NCBI RefSeq assembly: GCF_001189245.1
Contig: NZ_LFIQ01000112.1
Coordinates: 10,465 to 60,011, forward strand
Reading direction: 5' to 3'
Length of the DNA stretch: 49,547 bases
DNA from: Bradyrhizobium pachyrhizi
Lineage (GTDB): Bacteria > Pseudomonadota > Alphaproteobacteria > Rhizobiales > Xanthobacteraceae
Part shown: positions 8,310 through 17,620 of the stretch, one piece after another
How the letters are laid out: the number at the start of each line of letters is the position of its first letter
How positions within the stretch are numbered: the stretch's first letter is position 1
The notes under the pieces: generated by a model
Databases searched by the model: none
Told to the model about the DNA's origin: nothing
Seen by the model: the letters and a program-made list of their open reading frames with translations, nothing else
Made by a program: the position numbers and the translations under genes

Positions 8310-9764
8310 TCACCATCCCGGTGCCGGCAGCACGCCCGCGATGGCTTGCACACGGCGGGCCACGTCGAGAAGTGTCCTGTCGTTATTGGATGCGCTGTTA
8401 ATCTCCAAGCCGATCGGCAGCCCTGCGCTTGAAAGGCCGATTGGGATGTTGATGCCCGGCAATCCGGCTCCGCTAGTCGGAACAGTATTTTTCGACAGCG
8501 TCAGATCGCTTGCCTCCTTGCCGGCAACCGTAAACTTGCTCTGCTCGGCAATCCGTGGCGCGGGGCACGGCGTCGTCGGGAAGATGTGCACGGCGGCATC
8601 TGTCTGAGCGAACGCGTCGGCGAAGCGGCGCTGCAACTCTGGACGGTCGACCGTCAATGCCTTCTTATAGTCTTCATCGGAAAGATAGCCTGCACCCGAT
8701 GGTAGGACGAGATGACTCCACGCACCTTTAAGTTCCGGCTTGAGCCCTTCGTAGATGTCGTCGAACGATAAGGGCAATTGATGCTCAGCGAGAAAATCGG
8801 AAATGGCTTGCCGGGTTTCACGAAAGAAAATGGCCCACCTCAAATTTCCGGCGAGCGAAGAAAAATCGTCGCCGAAGTCGAATTCAACAACTTCCGCACC
8901 GGCGTGCCGCAAGTTTCTGACCGTCTCCTTGAACGTGACATCGGCCTCAGGGTCGACCCAGTCGAGGTATTGCCTGGGAGCATAGATGAATTTTACCCCC
9001 TTGAGGTCTGATCGCTCCGAAACACCCAGTGAAGAGGACTTAGTGACGATCTGATCGATCAACGCGCAATCATCGACCTTCCGGGCAAGGACGCCAGTGG
9101 TATCGAGGGTGTGCGAGATTGGAGCGACGCCGTTGCCGGACCATCTTCCCGTGGTTGGCTTGAATCCGACGACACCGCAAAGAGACGCTGGCACTCGTAT
9201 CGACCCAACAGTATCGCCACCCAGTGAAGCCGGCACGATGCGGGATGCCACGGAAGCCGCAGAGCCGCTGGACGACCCGCCCGACACGTGATCCGGCGCG
9301 TAAGGGTTCTTTACCTGCTCAAAGTGGAAGTTGTGCCCCGCCAGTCCCCAAGACATCTCTACCAGGTTGTTCTTTCCGAATACGATGCCACCAGCGCCTT
9401 TAATCGCCCGAACCGTATCCGCGTCCTTTTGGGGCACGTGACCTTCTAGCTGCTGTATACCAAGGCTGGTGGGAAGGCCACTCGTCGCATAGCTATCTTT
9501 GACCCCAATCGGGACGCCGAGGAGGGGTGCTTTAGATACGGATCCTGCGGCGCGCGCCTTATCCGCTTCCCTTGCCGCGGAAAGAACCGATGCCTCGTCG
9601 ATTGTGATGAAGGATTTGAGGTCGGCGCGTTTCTTCGCCTGTTTGAGCAGGGCTGAAGCGTACGTCTCGGATGTAATCTCGCCATTTCGGATAGCAGTCG
9701 CGGCCTCAGCGACGCCCAGTTCTGTCAATTCCACTTCCGTAGTTGAATTTCTGTTTTCTGACAC
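8310..9764 (-). CDS. Amidase signature family hydrolase (amidase 1)
   Basis: This 484-residue amidase-signature enzyme hydrolyses a carboxamide to the acid and ammonia or an amine. The Ser-cisSer-Lys triad is visible as Lys89 (GVPIGVKDS), Ser164 (GGSSSGS) and Ser188 (GGDTVGSIR). The spacings of 75 and 24 residues match GatA. There is no signal peptide, so it should be cytoplasmic. AGGAG lies 5 bases before the ATG. It is a close paralogue of amidase 3 (30564-32018), same length and collinear throughout, and more distant from the Tat-exported amidase 2. Two GATC-centred palindromes lie 39 and 58 bases upstream. The substrate is unknown; the family covers aryl, aliphatic and peptide amides. Confidence 0.9.
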   Translation of the reverse strand: MSENRNSTTEVELTELGVAEAATAIRNGEITSETYASALLKQAKKRADLKSFITIDEASVLSAAREADKARAAGSVSKAPLLGVPIGVKDSYATSGLPTSLGIQQLEGHVPQKDADTVRAIKGAGGIVFGKNNLVEMSWGLAGHNFHFEQVKNPYAPDHVSGGSSSGSAASVASRIVPASLGGDTVGSIRVPASLCGVVGFKPTTGRWSGNGVAPISHTLDTTGVLARKVDDCALIDQIVTKSSSLGVSERSDLKGVKFIYAPRQYLDWVDPEADVTFKETVRNLRHAGAEVVEFDFGDDFSSLAGNLRWAIFFRETRQAISDFLAEHQLPLSFDDIYEGLKPELKGAWSHLVLPSGAGYLSDEDYKKALTVDRPELQRRFADAFAQTDAAVHIFPTTPCPAPRIAEQSKFTVAGKEASDLTLSKNTVPTSGAGLPGINIPIGLSSAGLPIGLEINSASNNDRTLLDVARRVQAIAGVLPAPGW

Positions 9765-9803
9765 ATTGCTCTCCTGGAGGGGTGACCTGCCAACATCTTA
9801 AAG

Positions 9804-9834
9804 TACGATCATACTATAGAAGTATGATCATAAT
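9804..9834. promoter_or_regulatory. Double palindromic operator candidate upstream of amidase 1
   Basis: The palindromes TACGATCATA (9804-9813) and TATGATCATA (9823-9832) are 19 bases apart centre to centre. The second lies in the 18-bp motif TAGAAGTATGATCATAAT (9817-9834). It is matched at 16 of 18 positions upstream of amidase 3 (32068-32085) and of the MATE gene (35168-35185). The sites lie 39-58 bases upstream of the start codon, where they would overlap or flank a promoter. Confidence 0.55.
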
Positions 9835-10051
9835 TCAAGAAGAGGACGGCATAAATCGGGCGCGGCTGGAACCGCTTTGCAAAATGTCGGCTGGATGCCA
9901 GAGACGGTGCGCCGGTGGTGGACCTATGAACCTGTGCGGACACAGATCACGCGGTTGTGGTCAGTATCGCGTTCGCACGAGGCCGCAGTCGGCATCGCCT
10001 ACCGCTTACCGATGGCCGAGTAAAAAGAGAAGAAACGGTCAAAAGGGCGAT

Positions 10052-11038
10052 CTATGTGCGTCTCATCGCGTGGGGAGATTTCCCAAAGGCTTTTTTGAAG
10101 GAGCGGCTGAAGTGTGACATGTCAGAAAAGCCGAATGTCATTGCAGCATCGGTAACTTGACAAACGTGTCCCTCAGCAAGCGCCGCATAGCTAGCATTGA
10201 GGCGTTGTTGCCAAAGCCAACGGATCGGCGTCGTGCCTTCGGAAGCAAACAGGCGGCAAAGCGTGCGCGCAGAGATGCTCTGGGATCTGGCAATTCTCTC
10301 GGCATCGAGTTTTGCCTCGTGAAGATGGGCCAACATGTATAATTTGATTTGCCGGAGCAGGCGATCTTGGCCGCGTTCGATCTCGGAAAAACCAGTAAGT
10401 TCGGCTTCCATAGTCGTCGCAATGACGTCCAACGCAGAGGTCGCCACGCGGTTAATCACGCTGTCATCCGCAGTTTTGCTAAACGAAACGATTTTCTGAA
10501 TTATCGACCCCGTCAGGCCTCCAAGCTCGGTCGTTCCCGCAATGCACTGCGACGTCAATGTCCGCGCTTTTGGCAGTCGCGAGACCAGGAGCGCGCGTGG
10601 GATGTCTACGAGAATAACTCGGCGGTTACGAGCAGGACGGAATCTGAGCGAAAATGGTCGAGTTTGGTCATAGAGAACGAGATCGCCGGATCTGGCTTTA
10701 GTCTCGCGTTCGTCCTGCGTTACATCGACCTCACCACGCAAGACCAAAAGCAACATAAAATGATCCCGCGGATCTTTGCGAATTTCCGGCGGTCCACGGT
10801 CGAGTCGTATCTCGCCGCGCGATAACGATAAAGCTTCGCTGATCGCGATCGGTCCAAATGTTCGGCTGACGAGCCATTCGCGAAAGTCACTGTCGAAGTT
10901 CCATTTGCACTCCGAAAGCGAATATTCGCGGCAAGTAATCTGGTGCCATTGTTCGAAACTATCGATCGGTGTGGCGCCGTTGTTGTGCAACGCAAGCATC
11001 TGACTGTCCCCTCCGAATTGCAGTCGGTCACGATGCAA
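10052..11038 (-). CDS. AraC family transcriptional regulator
   Basis: This 328-residue protein has an N-terminal ligand-sensing region of the AraC_binding_2 kind (about 30-210, with a cupin-like DLVLYDQTRPFSLRF segment). The C-terminal double helix-turn-helix (about 225-325) ends in AMTFGFSDMSHFSRSFKKAF, the hallmark AraC/XylS second helix. It is transcribed divergently from the SphA-like outer-membrane gene 196 bases away, so it probably controls that gene and perhaps the liv operon behind it. Several start codons near 11038 and 10999 are possible. The inducer is unknown. Confidence 0.9.
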   Translation of the reverse strand: MHRDRLQFGGDSQMLALHNNGATPIDSFEQWHQITCREYSLSECKWNFDSDFREWLVSRTFGPIAISEALSLSRGEIRLDRGPPEIRKDPRDHFMLLLVLRGEVDVTQDERETKARSGDLVLYDQTRPFSLRFRPARNRRVILVDIPRALLVSRLPKARTLTSQCIAGTTELGGLTGSIIQKIVSFSKTADDSVINRVATSALDVIATTMEAELTGFSEIERGQDRLLRQIKLYMLAHLHEAKLDAERIARSQSISARTLCRLFASEGTTPIRWLWQQRLNASYAALAEGHVCQVTDAAMTFGFSDMSHFSRSFKKAFGKSPHAMRRT

Positions 11039-11234
11039 ATGATGTGCCGCTCATTTTTTGGAAAGGTTAGCACGAGCCACGGATCTCTCAATGCCCAATC
11101 TGCTTTAGGGCATCCCCGGCGCGCAAATGTTGGCAGTTGTAGGCTAGCTGCCTGGCGGTCACGGACAAGCGCCCCCCCGAACCTCACGTTAGCGTGCCGT
11201 TCATGCTTACTAATGGGGGAGTAAGAATATTCTC

Positions 11235-12284
11235 ATGTCAAATCTAGCAAGTCATTCTTCCGCGCGGCTCGCGACCATAAATGAAGCGACCGCTTCGGTT
11301 ACAAATAAGGTTGCCGTGGCGATAGCCATGTTCGCGATTTCTGGCGTGCAGGCGGCCAACGCTTTTGAATTCGGCTCGCCCGGCTATCTGCAGAAGCCGG
11401 GAATCGTGTTGGGCGCCGCCGCCGCCGCGCCGCCGCCGGGGATCTACGGCTTTGATCAGGTCTTTACATATCAGTCAAAGCTTGTCGGTCCAGGCGCGCC
11501 ATCGGTAGGAGGTGCGGCGACTGGTTTTAAGGTCGACATGGCCGCGCAGGGTTTCCTTTGGGTGCCAGGCTGGACGTTTCTAGGTGCATCTTATGATGCG
11601 GTACTGGTTCAACCCTTCATATCCGCGACTGTCGGCAATCCAGTGAACGTCGCGCCGGCTGGTTTGCACAACACATTTATCGCAAACGAGCTTAGTTGGA
11701 AGCTTGGCGACAGCGGCGTCTTCGTGAAGGCCGGGCTCGGCATATATGCTCCGACAGGAACTATCCAGGGAGCAAGCGGCCTGGCGAATATCGGTCAACC
11801 GTGGTGGACATTTCAGCCAAACATCGTCGTATCTTATCTCAAGGATGGATGGAATCTTACCGCAAATATCTTTGATGAGATCAATACCGCGAACGAGCGG
11901 ACTGATTACCGCAGCGGGGACGTCTTGCACGCCGAATTCACTGCAACCAAGACGTTTGGCAACTGGACGCTTGGTCCGGTCGCTTATTACGTCGGACAAG
12001 TTACCGATGACAGGTCCAGCGCCTTCTACGGAGGGCTGGTGAACGTCAATCGCTACAACACGTGGGCAGCTGGCGGAATGGCGGCTTATAACTTCGGCCC
12101 CGCGAGCCTCAACGTGTGGGCGACTCAAGAGCTATCGGCAAGCGCATCGGGTGGTACTGCGGCTCCTCCCGGATTTGATAGTGCCGCTACGACAAAGGGG
12201 TTTTCGATCTTTGCGCAGCTGAACTATCGGCTATGGGCGCCGGACGCGCCAGCCGCACCGGTCGTTTCACGGTTTCACAAGTAG
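11235..12284 (+). CDS. SphA/MetA-type outer-membrane protein
   Basis: This 349-residue protein belongs to the family of phenol-degradation MetA-like and SphA-like outer-membrane proteins (Phenol_MetA_deg). These are presumed beta-barrel channels found beside operons for hydrophobic or aromatic compounds. A signal peptide spans about residues 24-43, ending VQAANA before FEFG. The body shows alternating amphipathic strands and ends in a typical aromatic strand, IFAQLNYRLW. The GGGGGAG ribosome-binding site lies 13 bases before the ATG, further than usual. Divergent from the AraC gene and upstream of the liv operon, it likely lets the substrate across the outer membrane. Confidence 0.8.
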   Translation: MSNLASHSSARLATINEATASVTNKVAVAIAMFAISGVQAANAFEFGSPGYLQKPGIVLGAAAAAPPPGIYGFDQVFTYQSKLVGPGAPSVGGAATGFKVDMAAQGFLWVPGWTFLGASYDAVLVQPFISATVGNPVNVAPAGLHNTFIANELSWKLGDSGVFVKAGLGIYAPTGTIQGASGLANIGQPWWTFQPNIVVSYLKDGWNLTANIFDEINTANERTDYRSGDVLHAEFTATKTFGNWTLGPVAYYVGQVTDDRSSAFYGGLVNVNRYNTWAAGGMAAYNFGPASLNVWATQELSASASGGTAAPPGFDSAATTKGFSIFAQLNYRLWAPDAPAAPVVSRFHK

Positions 12285-12370
12285 GCCGGAGAAGAGTCCG
12301 CTCAATCAAGCTCGAGCGCACCTTTCAATGGAGTTGTACCTACCGGCTAGGCGTACTCGGTCATCGTACA

Positions 12371-12381
12371 GGGGGGGGGGG
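12371..12381. repeat. Run of eleven G residues
   Basis: An uninterrupted poly-G tract lies in the 246-base gap between the SphA-like gene and livH. Such tracts are prone to slippage in replication and to sequencing error. Here it is non-coding, so any effect would be on promoter spacing or transcript structure. Confidence 0.8.
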
Positions 12382-12530
12382 CCTAGCTAAGGCGTGTACG
12401 CAGCGCCGCCACTATCCGGCGCTGCAATAAGCATCGTCTCAAGCCGTTGCAGCCAAGCGCCTGAAGTTCTTGTGAAATGGGAGCTCGTTTGGCAGCCGGA
12501 GCGACAGCGAACAAAAGATATGACTCGATA

Positions 12531-13388
12531 ATGGACAGCCTGATAAACGCACTCTTTCAAATGTTGAGCTTTGGGTCGATCATGGTGTTGGTCGTTCTCG
12601 GTCTCGGCGTTATTGCCAGCATGATGGGAATTTTCAACTTTGCTCAAGGCGAGTTTGTTCTGCTTGGCGCTTACGTCACGTATTTCGTCCACAGTCTGGG
12701 TATCCCCGCTGCCATCGGCATGCTGGTCGCTCCGTTTGTCGTCGGTGGGTTTGGCTTTGTATTGGAGCGGACCGTGGTGCATCGCTTCTACAATGCGCCG
12801 GTCGCCGCCATGCTCGGTACGTATGCGCTAGGCGTGATCATACGAGAGATTGTTCGCGGCCTTATCGGGGGTCTCTATCTTTCAGTGCCAGAACCGATTG
12901 CAGGGTACGTCACCGTGGGGAAATTGCATTTCTCAAGCTGGCTATGCGTGACGATCATCGTCAATGCGCTCGTTATGATATGCAGTTACGTTCTTCTGGC
13001 TCACACATCGTTCGGGTTGCGGGTTCGAGCCTCGCTGGAGAATCCTGCGCTGGCTCGAGCGTCCGGCATCTCGACCGCGAAGATCTATAGCCTGACGTTT
13101 GCGCTTGGAGCCGCACTTTCGGGCCTTGCCGGTGCGCTGATCGTTCCGCTCTTCTCGTTGTTCGCCGATCTAGGGATACGGTTCCTCATACAGGGCTTTA
13201 TTGCGGTTCTGGTGGGCGGTGTCGGATCGTTTGCGGGCCCGATAGCAGGGGCAGGCGCCATGGGCGCATTTAGCTCTGCGCTGCCTTGGCTGATATCGCC
13301 TGTCATCGCTGACGTCCTGGTGCTCGCAGCCGCCATCACTTTCATGAAATTCCGGCCGCAGGGTCTTATTTGGGGAAGAGGGATTTAG
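12531..13388 (+). CDS. livH: Branched-chain-type ABC transporter permease (LivH family)
   Basis: This 285-residue inner-membrane permease has about eight hydrophobic segments. It carries the LivH signatures NFAQGEFVLLGAYVTYF near the N-terminus and an EAA-like loop, GLRVRASLENPALARASGI, in the second half. The ATG at 12531 (MDSLINAL) is preferred over an in-frame start at 12477 because LivH proteins begin just before the first membrane helix. It opens a five-gene operon with its own binding protein, second permease and two ATPases, all touching or overlapping. The system imports amino acids, amides or organic acids; here an amide-like solute is inferred from the binding protein and nearby amidases. 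Confidence 0.92.
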   Translation: MDSLINALFQMLSFGSIMVLVVLGLGVIASMMGIFNFAQGEFVLLGAYVTYFVHSLGIPAAIGMLVAPFVVGGFGFVLERTVVHRFYNAPVAAMLGTYALGVIIREIVRGLIGGLYLSVPEPIAGYVTVGKLHFSSWLCVTIIVNALVMICSYVLLAHTSFGLRVRASLENPALARASGISTAKIYSLTFALGAALSGLAGALIVPLFSLFADLGIRFLIQGFIAVLVGGVGSFAGPIAGAGAMGAFSSALPWLISPVIADVLVLAAAITFMKFRPQGLIWGRGI

Positions 13389-13390
13389 TT

Positions 13391-14611
13391 ATGTTGAATG
13401 ATCGCCAGCAGGCAAGTCGGCGCGGCTTTTTCAACCAATTCGCTCTCGCATCGGCCGCTATTGCGGTCGGTACTGGGGGTTGGGTTTTCCGGCCAAAGTG
13501 GGCCAACGCTGCCTTAGGACCCATCAAGATTGGCGTCGCGGCCGACCTCACCGGGCCTTTAGGCTTCGGTGGCGGCGCTCAGGCAAACGTGGCTCGGATG
13601 ATTGTAAAGCAGATAAATGATAGTGGCGGCCTTCTAGGGCGTCCCGTCGAACTCTACGTCGAGGATACGGCGTCCAACGAGGCTGTTGGCGTCGCTAACG
13701 TCCGAAAGCTGATTCAGCGCGACAAAGTTGACATGGTGATCGGCGGAATTACGAGTTCGTTGCGAAACGCGCTCAAGGACGTAATCGTCTCAAAAGGAAA
13801 GACGATCTACATTTATCCAGAGTTTTACGAAGGAAAAGAATGCACGCCTTACCTGTATTGCTCAGGTCCGACGCCCTCTCAACAAACGGATAATCTCATC
13901 CCCTGGCTGATCAAGAACGGTGGGAAGCGGTTTGCGCTGACGGGTGCCAATTATATCTGGCCGCACACGTTGAATGCTCATGTGCGCAAGCTGATCGAGA
14001 AATGGGGCGGTGAGGTCGTCCAGGAAGAGTACTTCCCCTTAGACCAGGTTGACTTTTCCTCGACAGTAAATCGGGTGGTCTCCAACAAGGTCAACGTCGT
14101 CTTCAACACTGTTATTCCGCCTGGGACCGGTCCACTATTCAAACAACTGTACCAGGCGGGCTTTAACAAGGACGGTGGACGACTAGCTTGCGTCTTTTCC
14201 GACGAGCTCCAATTCGCTCTCAATCAGCCCGAAGAAATCGAGGGTCTCGCGACCAGTCTCGATTATTTCCAGGCTGTGGCGCAGGACGATCCCATCAGCA
14301 GAAAGATTCAGACCGAGTACGACAAGCAGTTTCCCAACAAGCAAATGTTCGCCGCCGGTGGTGGAGCAACGGGTGTTTATCGTGGTCTGAAGTTGTGGGA
14401 GGCTGCAGTTCGGGAGGCCGGGACGGTCGAGCGTGATCCTGTTGCGGCCGCTCTAGATCACGCCAAAATTGCGGAAGGGCCTGGCGGGCCTGCCGAAATG
14501 GTTCCCGGTAAGCGACACTGCAAAATGAACATGTACATTGCAGTGGCGAAGGGTGGAAAATTCGAGATCCTCGACCGTAGCGTTGGTCTCGTCGATCCGC
14601 GTGAGTGTTAG
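13391..14611 (+). CDS. ABC substrate-binding protein, Tat-exported, amide/urea-binder type
   Basis: This 406-residue periplasmic binding protein of the type I fold begins with a twin-arginine signal, SRRGFF with Arg10-Arg11. A hydrophobic stretch follows, with a likely cleavage site after ANA near residue 40. The mature part (IKIGVAADLTGPLG, a conserved YIWPHT segment and a VNVVFNTVIPPG segment) looks closer to the amide/urea-binding group (AmiC, FmdD, UrtA) than to leucine binders. It starts two bases after the livH stop; an in-frame start at 13370 lies inside livH. Tat export implies folding in the cytoplasm before secretion. The ligand is inferred to be an amide from this resemblance and from the three amidases. 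Confidence 0.88.
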   Translation: MLNDRQQASRRGFFNQFALASAAIAVGTGGWVFRPKWANAALGPIKIGVAADLTGPLGFGGGAQANVARMIVKQINDSGGLLGRPVELYVEDTASNEAVGVANVRKLIQRDKVDMVIGGITSSLRNALKDVIVSKGKTIYIYPEFYEGKECTPYLYCSGPTPSQQTDNLIPWLIKNGGKRFALTGANYIWPHTLNAHVRKLIEKWGGEVVQEEYFPLDQVDFSSTVNRVVSNKVNVVFNTVIPPGTGPLFKQLYQAGFNKDGGRLACVFSDELQFALNQPEEIEGLATSLDYFQAVAQDDPISRKIQTEYDKQFPNKQMFAAGGGATGVYRGLKLWEAAVREAGTVERDPVAAALDHAKIAEGPGGPAEMVPGKRHCKMNMYIAVAKGGKFEILDRSVGLVDPREC

Positions 14612-14632
14612 ACGATCGGCCAAATGTTGTCC

Positions 14633-14639
14633 GGAAAGG
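14633..14639 (+). promoter_or_regulatory. Ribosome-binding site deciding the livM start
   Basis: GGAAAGG lies seven bases before the GTG at 14647. The alternative GTG at 14605, inside the previous gene, has no such site. Confidence 0.5.
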
Positions 14640-14646
14640 TTTTCGT

Positions 14647-15687
14647 GTGACTGAAGCTTCACAAGTTGCGTCGTTCAGTGCAACTGAGGTGCCGCTGAAT
14701 CGAAAAATGCTTCCGATTGTCGAGTTCGCGATGATCGGAATCGCTGTGGTCGCGCCAATCGTGATGCAGGATTTCATTACGGTCTATGCCACGCGGGTAC
14801 TGATTCTCTGTCTCTTCGCGTTGTCGTTTGACCTGGTGTGGGGGTATGCGGGCATTATGAGCCTCGGTCAGTCTCTGTTCTTTGGGCTGGGCGGATACGG
14901 CATTGCACTCCTTTCACGTGATTGGAATGTTGCTTCCATCTTGGTGGTGCTTCCGGTTGGTGCACTGATTGGTCTTGTAGCCGCTTTGATGATCGGCGGG
15001 TTTTTGCTCGTTGGAAGACATCCGTCTAGCATGATCTTCGTATCGCTCGGCACCATGACGGGCGCATATGCGGCAGACCGTTTGGTGAGAGGGTGGTATT
15101 ACGTCGGTGGTCAGAATGGAATTCCGTCGATCCAATCGATGAGAATCGGACCATATGAATTGGTCGAAGGACCGACGTTTTATTATCTCGTGCTGGCCAT
15201 TCTCGTCGCGGTTTACCTCGTCTGCCGGTGGTTGGTTCGCTCCCAGTTTGGCCTGGTGCTTGCGGGTCTTCGTGAGAACGAGGAACGAATTGCCTACTTC
15301 GGCTACAACGTGGAGCACATCAAGCTGATTGTCTTCACTCTCGGCGGCGCGATCGCGGGTCTAGCCGGAAGCCTCTATGCGTTCCATGAAAGCTTTGTGT
15401 GGTCCGGCATGCTCGGTGTCGTGATGGCAACGCAAGTCGTCCTATACGTAATGCTCGGAGGATCGGGGACATTGATCGGCGCCTTAGCCGGCACCGTAGT
15501 GATCGAAGCGTTGAATTTTTGGCTGTCTAATACGTACCAGGAGATCTGGCCGATCATCCTGGGAGTAATGTTGCTGCTAATCGTGATGTTCCGCCCGGGC
15601 GGCCTCGTGAGTTTCATCCTCGATGGACATGAACGCGTTGGAAGCTTCGGGTATATGGGTCGCGGAGATGGGCGTGGCTCTACTTGA
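14647..15687 (+). CDS. livM: Branched-chain-type ABC transporter permease (LivM family)
   Basis: This 346-residue second permease of the transporter has about ten hydrophobic segments. It shows the LivM signature FDLVWGYAGIMSLGQSLFFG near residues 62-81 and a GLRENEERIAYFGYNV coupling loop. The C-terminus MLLIVMFRPGGLVS is typical. The GTG at 14647 is preferred for its GGAAAGG site; translation from 14605 would overlap the binding-protein gene. The 3' end overlaps the livG start by 20 bases. Confidence 0.9.
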   Translation: MTEASQVASFSATEVPLNRKMLPIVEFAMIGIAVVAPIVMQDFITVYATRVLILCLFALSFDLVWGYAGIMSLGQSLFFGLGGYGIALLSRDWNVASILVVLPVGALIGLVAALMIGGFLLVGRHPSSMIFVSLGTMTGAYAADRLVRGWYYVGGQNGIPSIQSMRIGPYELVEGPTFYYLVLAILVAVYLVCRWLVRSQFGLVLAGLRENEERIAYFGYNVEHIKLIVFTLGGAIAGLAGSLYAFHESFVWSGMLGVVMATQVVLYVMLGGSGTLIGALAGTVVIEALNFWLSNTYQEIWPIILGVMLLLIVMFRPGGLVSFILDGHERVGSFGYMGRGDGRGST

Positions 15688-16408
15688 GGCCAGAGGGGTC
15701 GGTAAGAGCTTTGGCAGGCTAACCGCGTTGACGGGGGCCGCTCTTACGGTTGGCAATAATGAGTTTCACGGACTGATTGGACCAAACGGTTCGGGTAAAA
15801 GCACGTTCCTGAAATGCATCGCCGGAGCCACGGCGGCAACGAAAGGCCGCGTGATCTTCGACGGAGCCGACGTCACCAATACCTCGCCGGCGGCGCGAGC
15901 CCGCGCTGGGATGAGTCTCAAATTCCAAATGACGAGCGTTCTTACCGAACTCACGCTCTACGACAATATTTTGCTCGCCTTACAGCCGAAGGTGTCGCTA
16001 ACCCGTCTTATGTTCTCCGGCAGCCGAAAGATATTACACGAACGCGTGATTGCGATGCTCGAGCAATTCCGGTTGGCTAACAGAGCGCACGACGCCGCAT
16101 CGACGCTGTCTCACGGCCAACAACAGTGGCTGGAGATCGCCATGGCACTTGCTGCCGAGCCAATGCTTTTGCTTCTCGATGAACCCACAGGGGGTATGAG
16201 CATAGAAGAGCGGCGCGTTACGGGGGAATTGCTGCAACCAATCAAAACTCGTTGCTCGTTAGTAATCGTCGAGCACGATCTCGATTTCATCCGAGATATC
16301 TGCGATCGAATCACTGTTCTGGATCAAGGTAGCGTCATCTGCTCCGGAACCGTACCAGAGGTCCAAGCAAATTCTAAGGTTCAAGAGGTCTATCTGCGCC
16401 GTGCTTGA
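15668..16408 (+). CDS. livG: ABC transporter ATP-binding protein (LivG family)
   Basis: This 246-residue ATPase has Walker A GPNGSGKST, the signature loop LSHGQQQWLEIAMALA and Walker B LLLLDEP followed by the switch His in VEHDLDF. The unusual HGQQQ form of the signature is characteristic of LivG-like and urea-transporter ATPases. The start is uncertain: ATG 15668 matches family length but GGAG abuts it, and an in-frame ATG at 15623 would add 15 residues within livM. The stop overlaps the livF start. Confidence 0.9.
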   Translation: MGVALLEARGVGKSFGRLTALTGAALTVGNNEFHGLIGPNGSGKSTFLKCIAGATAATKGRVIFDGADVTNTSPAARARAGMSLKFQMTSVLTELTLYDNILLALQPKVSLTRLMFSGSRKILHERVIAMLEQFRLANRAHDAASTLSHGQQQWLEIAMALAAEPMLLLLDEPTGGMSIEERRVTGELLQPIKTRCSLVIVEHDLDFIRDICDRITVLDQGSVICSGTVPEVQANSKVQEVYLRRA

Positions 16409-17102
16409 TAATAAATTTCTCGATATCACTAATCTCGAGACGGGGTATGGTATGAGCCAGGTCCTGTTCAGTGTGAGTATGTATGCTCCATCGCGTGGTG
16501 GAGTGGCTGTGCTCGGCCGCAATGGTGCCGGCAAAACCACATTGCTGAAAGCTATTGTCGGCGAACTGCCCGTGAACCGTGGCGCCATAGGATTTGACCA
16601 GCGGCCGGCGGCGGGTCTTTCGACCGAGCAACGCATACGTCGTGGGATCGGATACGTACCCCAAGAACATGGTGTATTTGCACGCTTGTCGGTGCGCGAC
16701 AACCTGGCTGTCGGGCTGCTGGCAGCGCAGGATCGCAACGCACTTGACCGCGTATTGGCCCTTTTCCCAAAGCTGGGCCGGCGACTTGACCAAGTAGCTG
16801 GAACGCTATCCGGTGGCGAGCGAAAGATGTTGGCCATTGCCCGCGCACTTTTGCCGGGTCCACGTTTACTGTTGCTCGACGAGCCGACCGAGGGTGTCTG
16901 GATCGGCGTGGTTGAAGAGATCACGGAGAGGTTGATCGACCTGGCGAAGGAGATAGCAGTACTCGTTGTCGAGCAGCATCTCGACCTCGCGCTGAGAGTC
17001 GCGAGCAGGGCTTATGTACTTGACCGAGGGCGAGTCGCCCTGTCGGGGCCGTCGCAGGATATTCGCAACGATCCGCGGCTTTTGGCGTACTTGGCGCCGT
17101 GA
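16401..17102 (+). CDS. livF: ABC transporter ATP-binding protein (LivF family)
   Basis: This 233-residue ATPase has Walker A GRNGAGKTT, signature LSGGERKMLAIARALL and Walker B LLLLDEPTEG, with the switch His in VVEQHLDLAL. It is the partner of LivG and the last gene of the livH-binding protein-livM-livG-livF operon. The GTG start at 16401 lies within the livG stop region, a common arrangement giving coupled translation. It meets the 3' end of the convergent kinase gene 518 bases later. Confidence 0.92.
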   Translation: MLDNKFLDITNLETGYGMSQVLFSVSMYAPSRGGVAVLGRNGAGKTTLLKAIVGELPVNRGAIGFDQRPAAGLSTEQRIRRGIGYVPQEHGVFARLSVRDNLAVGLLAAQDRNALDRVLALFPKLGRRLDQVAGTLSGGERKMLAIARALLPGPRLLLLDEPTEGVWIGVVEEITERLIDLAKEIAVLVVEQHLDLALRVASRAYVLDRGRVALSGPSQDIRNDPRLLAYLAP

Positions 17103-17620
17103 GCCCTACTGCGCTCGCGACAATGCGCAGGCGATTTCGCCGAAGCCGGGCTATTCGCGCACAAGCTGCCAGATTAATGCGCCTCGAGCAGCGTCGCAAT
17201 CTCCCCAATTAACGCGCTTGCGTAGATCCATTCCTCCGAGAGTTGCGCAGTGGAGTGCCCGGAATCGAGAGCGCCGCCGCGACGCGCCTGCTCAACAGAC
17301 CTACGCAGCGGCTTCTGCTTCAGCGGATCGCCGCCCTCATTGTGCGCACTAGCATAGGCAGTCCGTACCGTCGTCGAATAGACCCGGCGGCAGTCGTTCA
17401 GGAATGCGGGCCTCGACGGAGCACCGGTATGGCAGGGAGGCAGTCTGCATGCTCCCAGACCGACTCGCGGGACCGAAAGAGTCAACGCAGACCGGTCACG
17501 AGGCCCGGATAACTCAAGGATTCAAATAATTGGCCAACGGACCGTCGGGAGCAATTTCAGCTGCAGACAAAGCGAAGCGGGCCGATTCTACGCCGAAATC
17601 CGAATAGCCAATGATTTCTT
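17103..17620. other. Gene-free stretch between convergent operons
   Basis: No gene is convincingly seen. A - strand frame (17174-17485, about 100 codons) ends in a plausible helical segment, SEEWIYASALIGEIATLLEAH, which could be the tail of a small or decayed gene. I recognise no family and no ribosome-binding site. No strong terminator was found for livF. Confidence 0.4.

Noticed and set aside
17174..17485. A 103-codon open frame on the - strand behind livF
   Set aside because: Only its last 25 or so residues look protein-like; no start signal or family could be recognised, so it is kept as a note in the intergenic entry.
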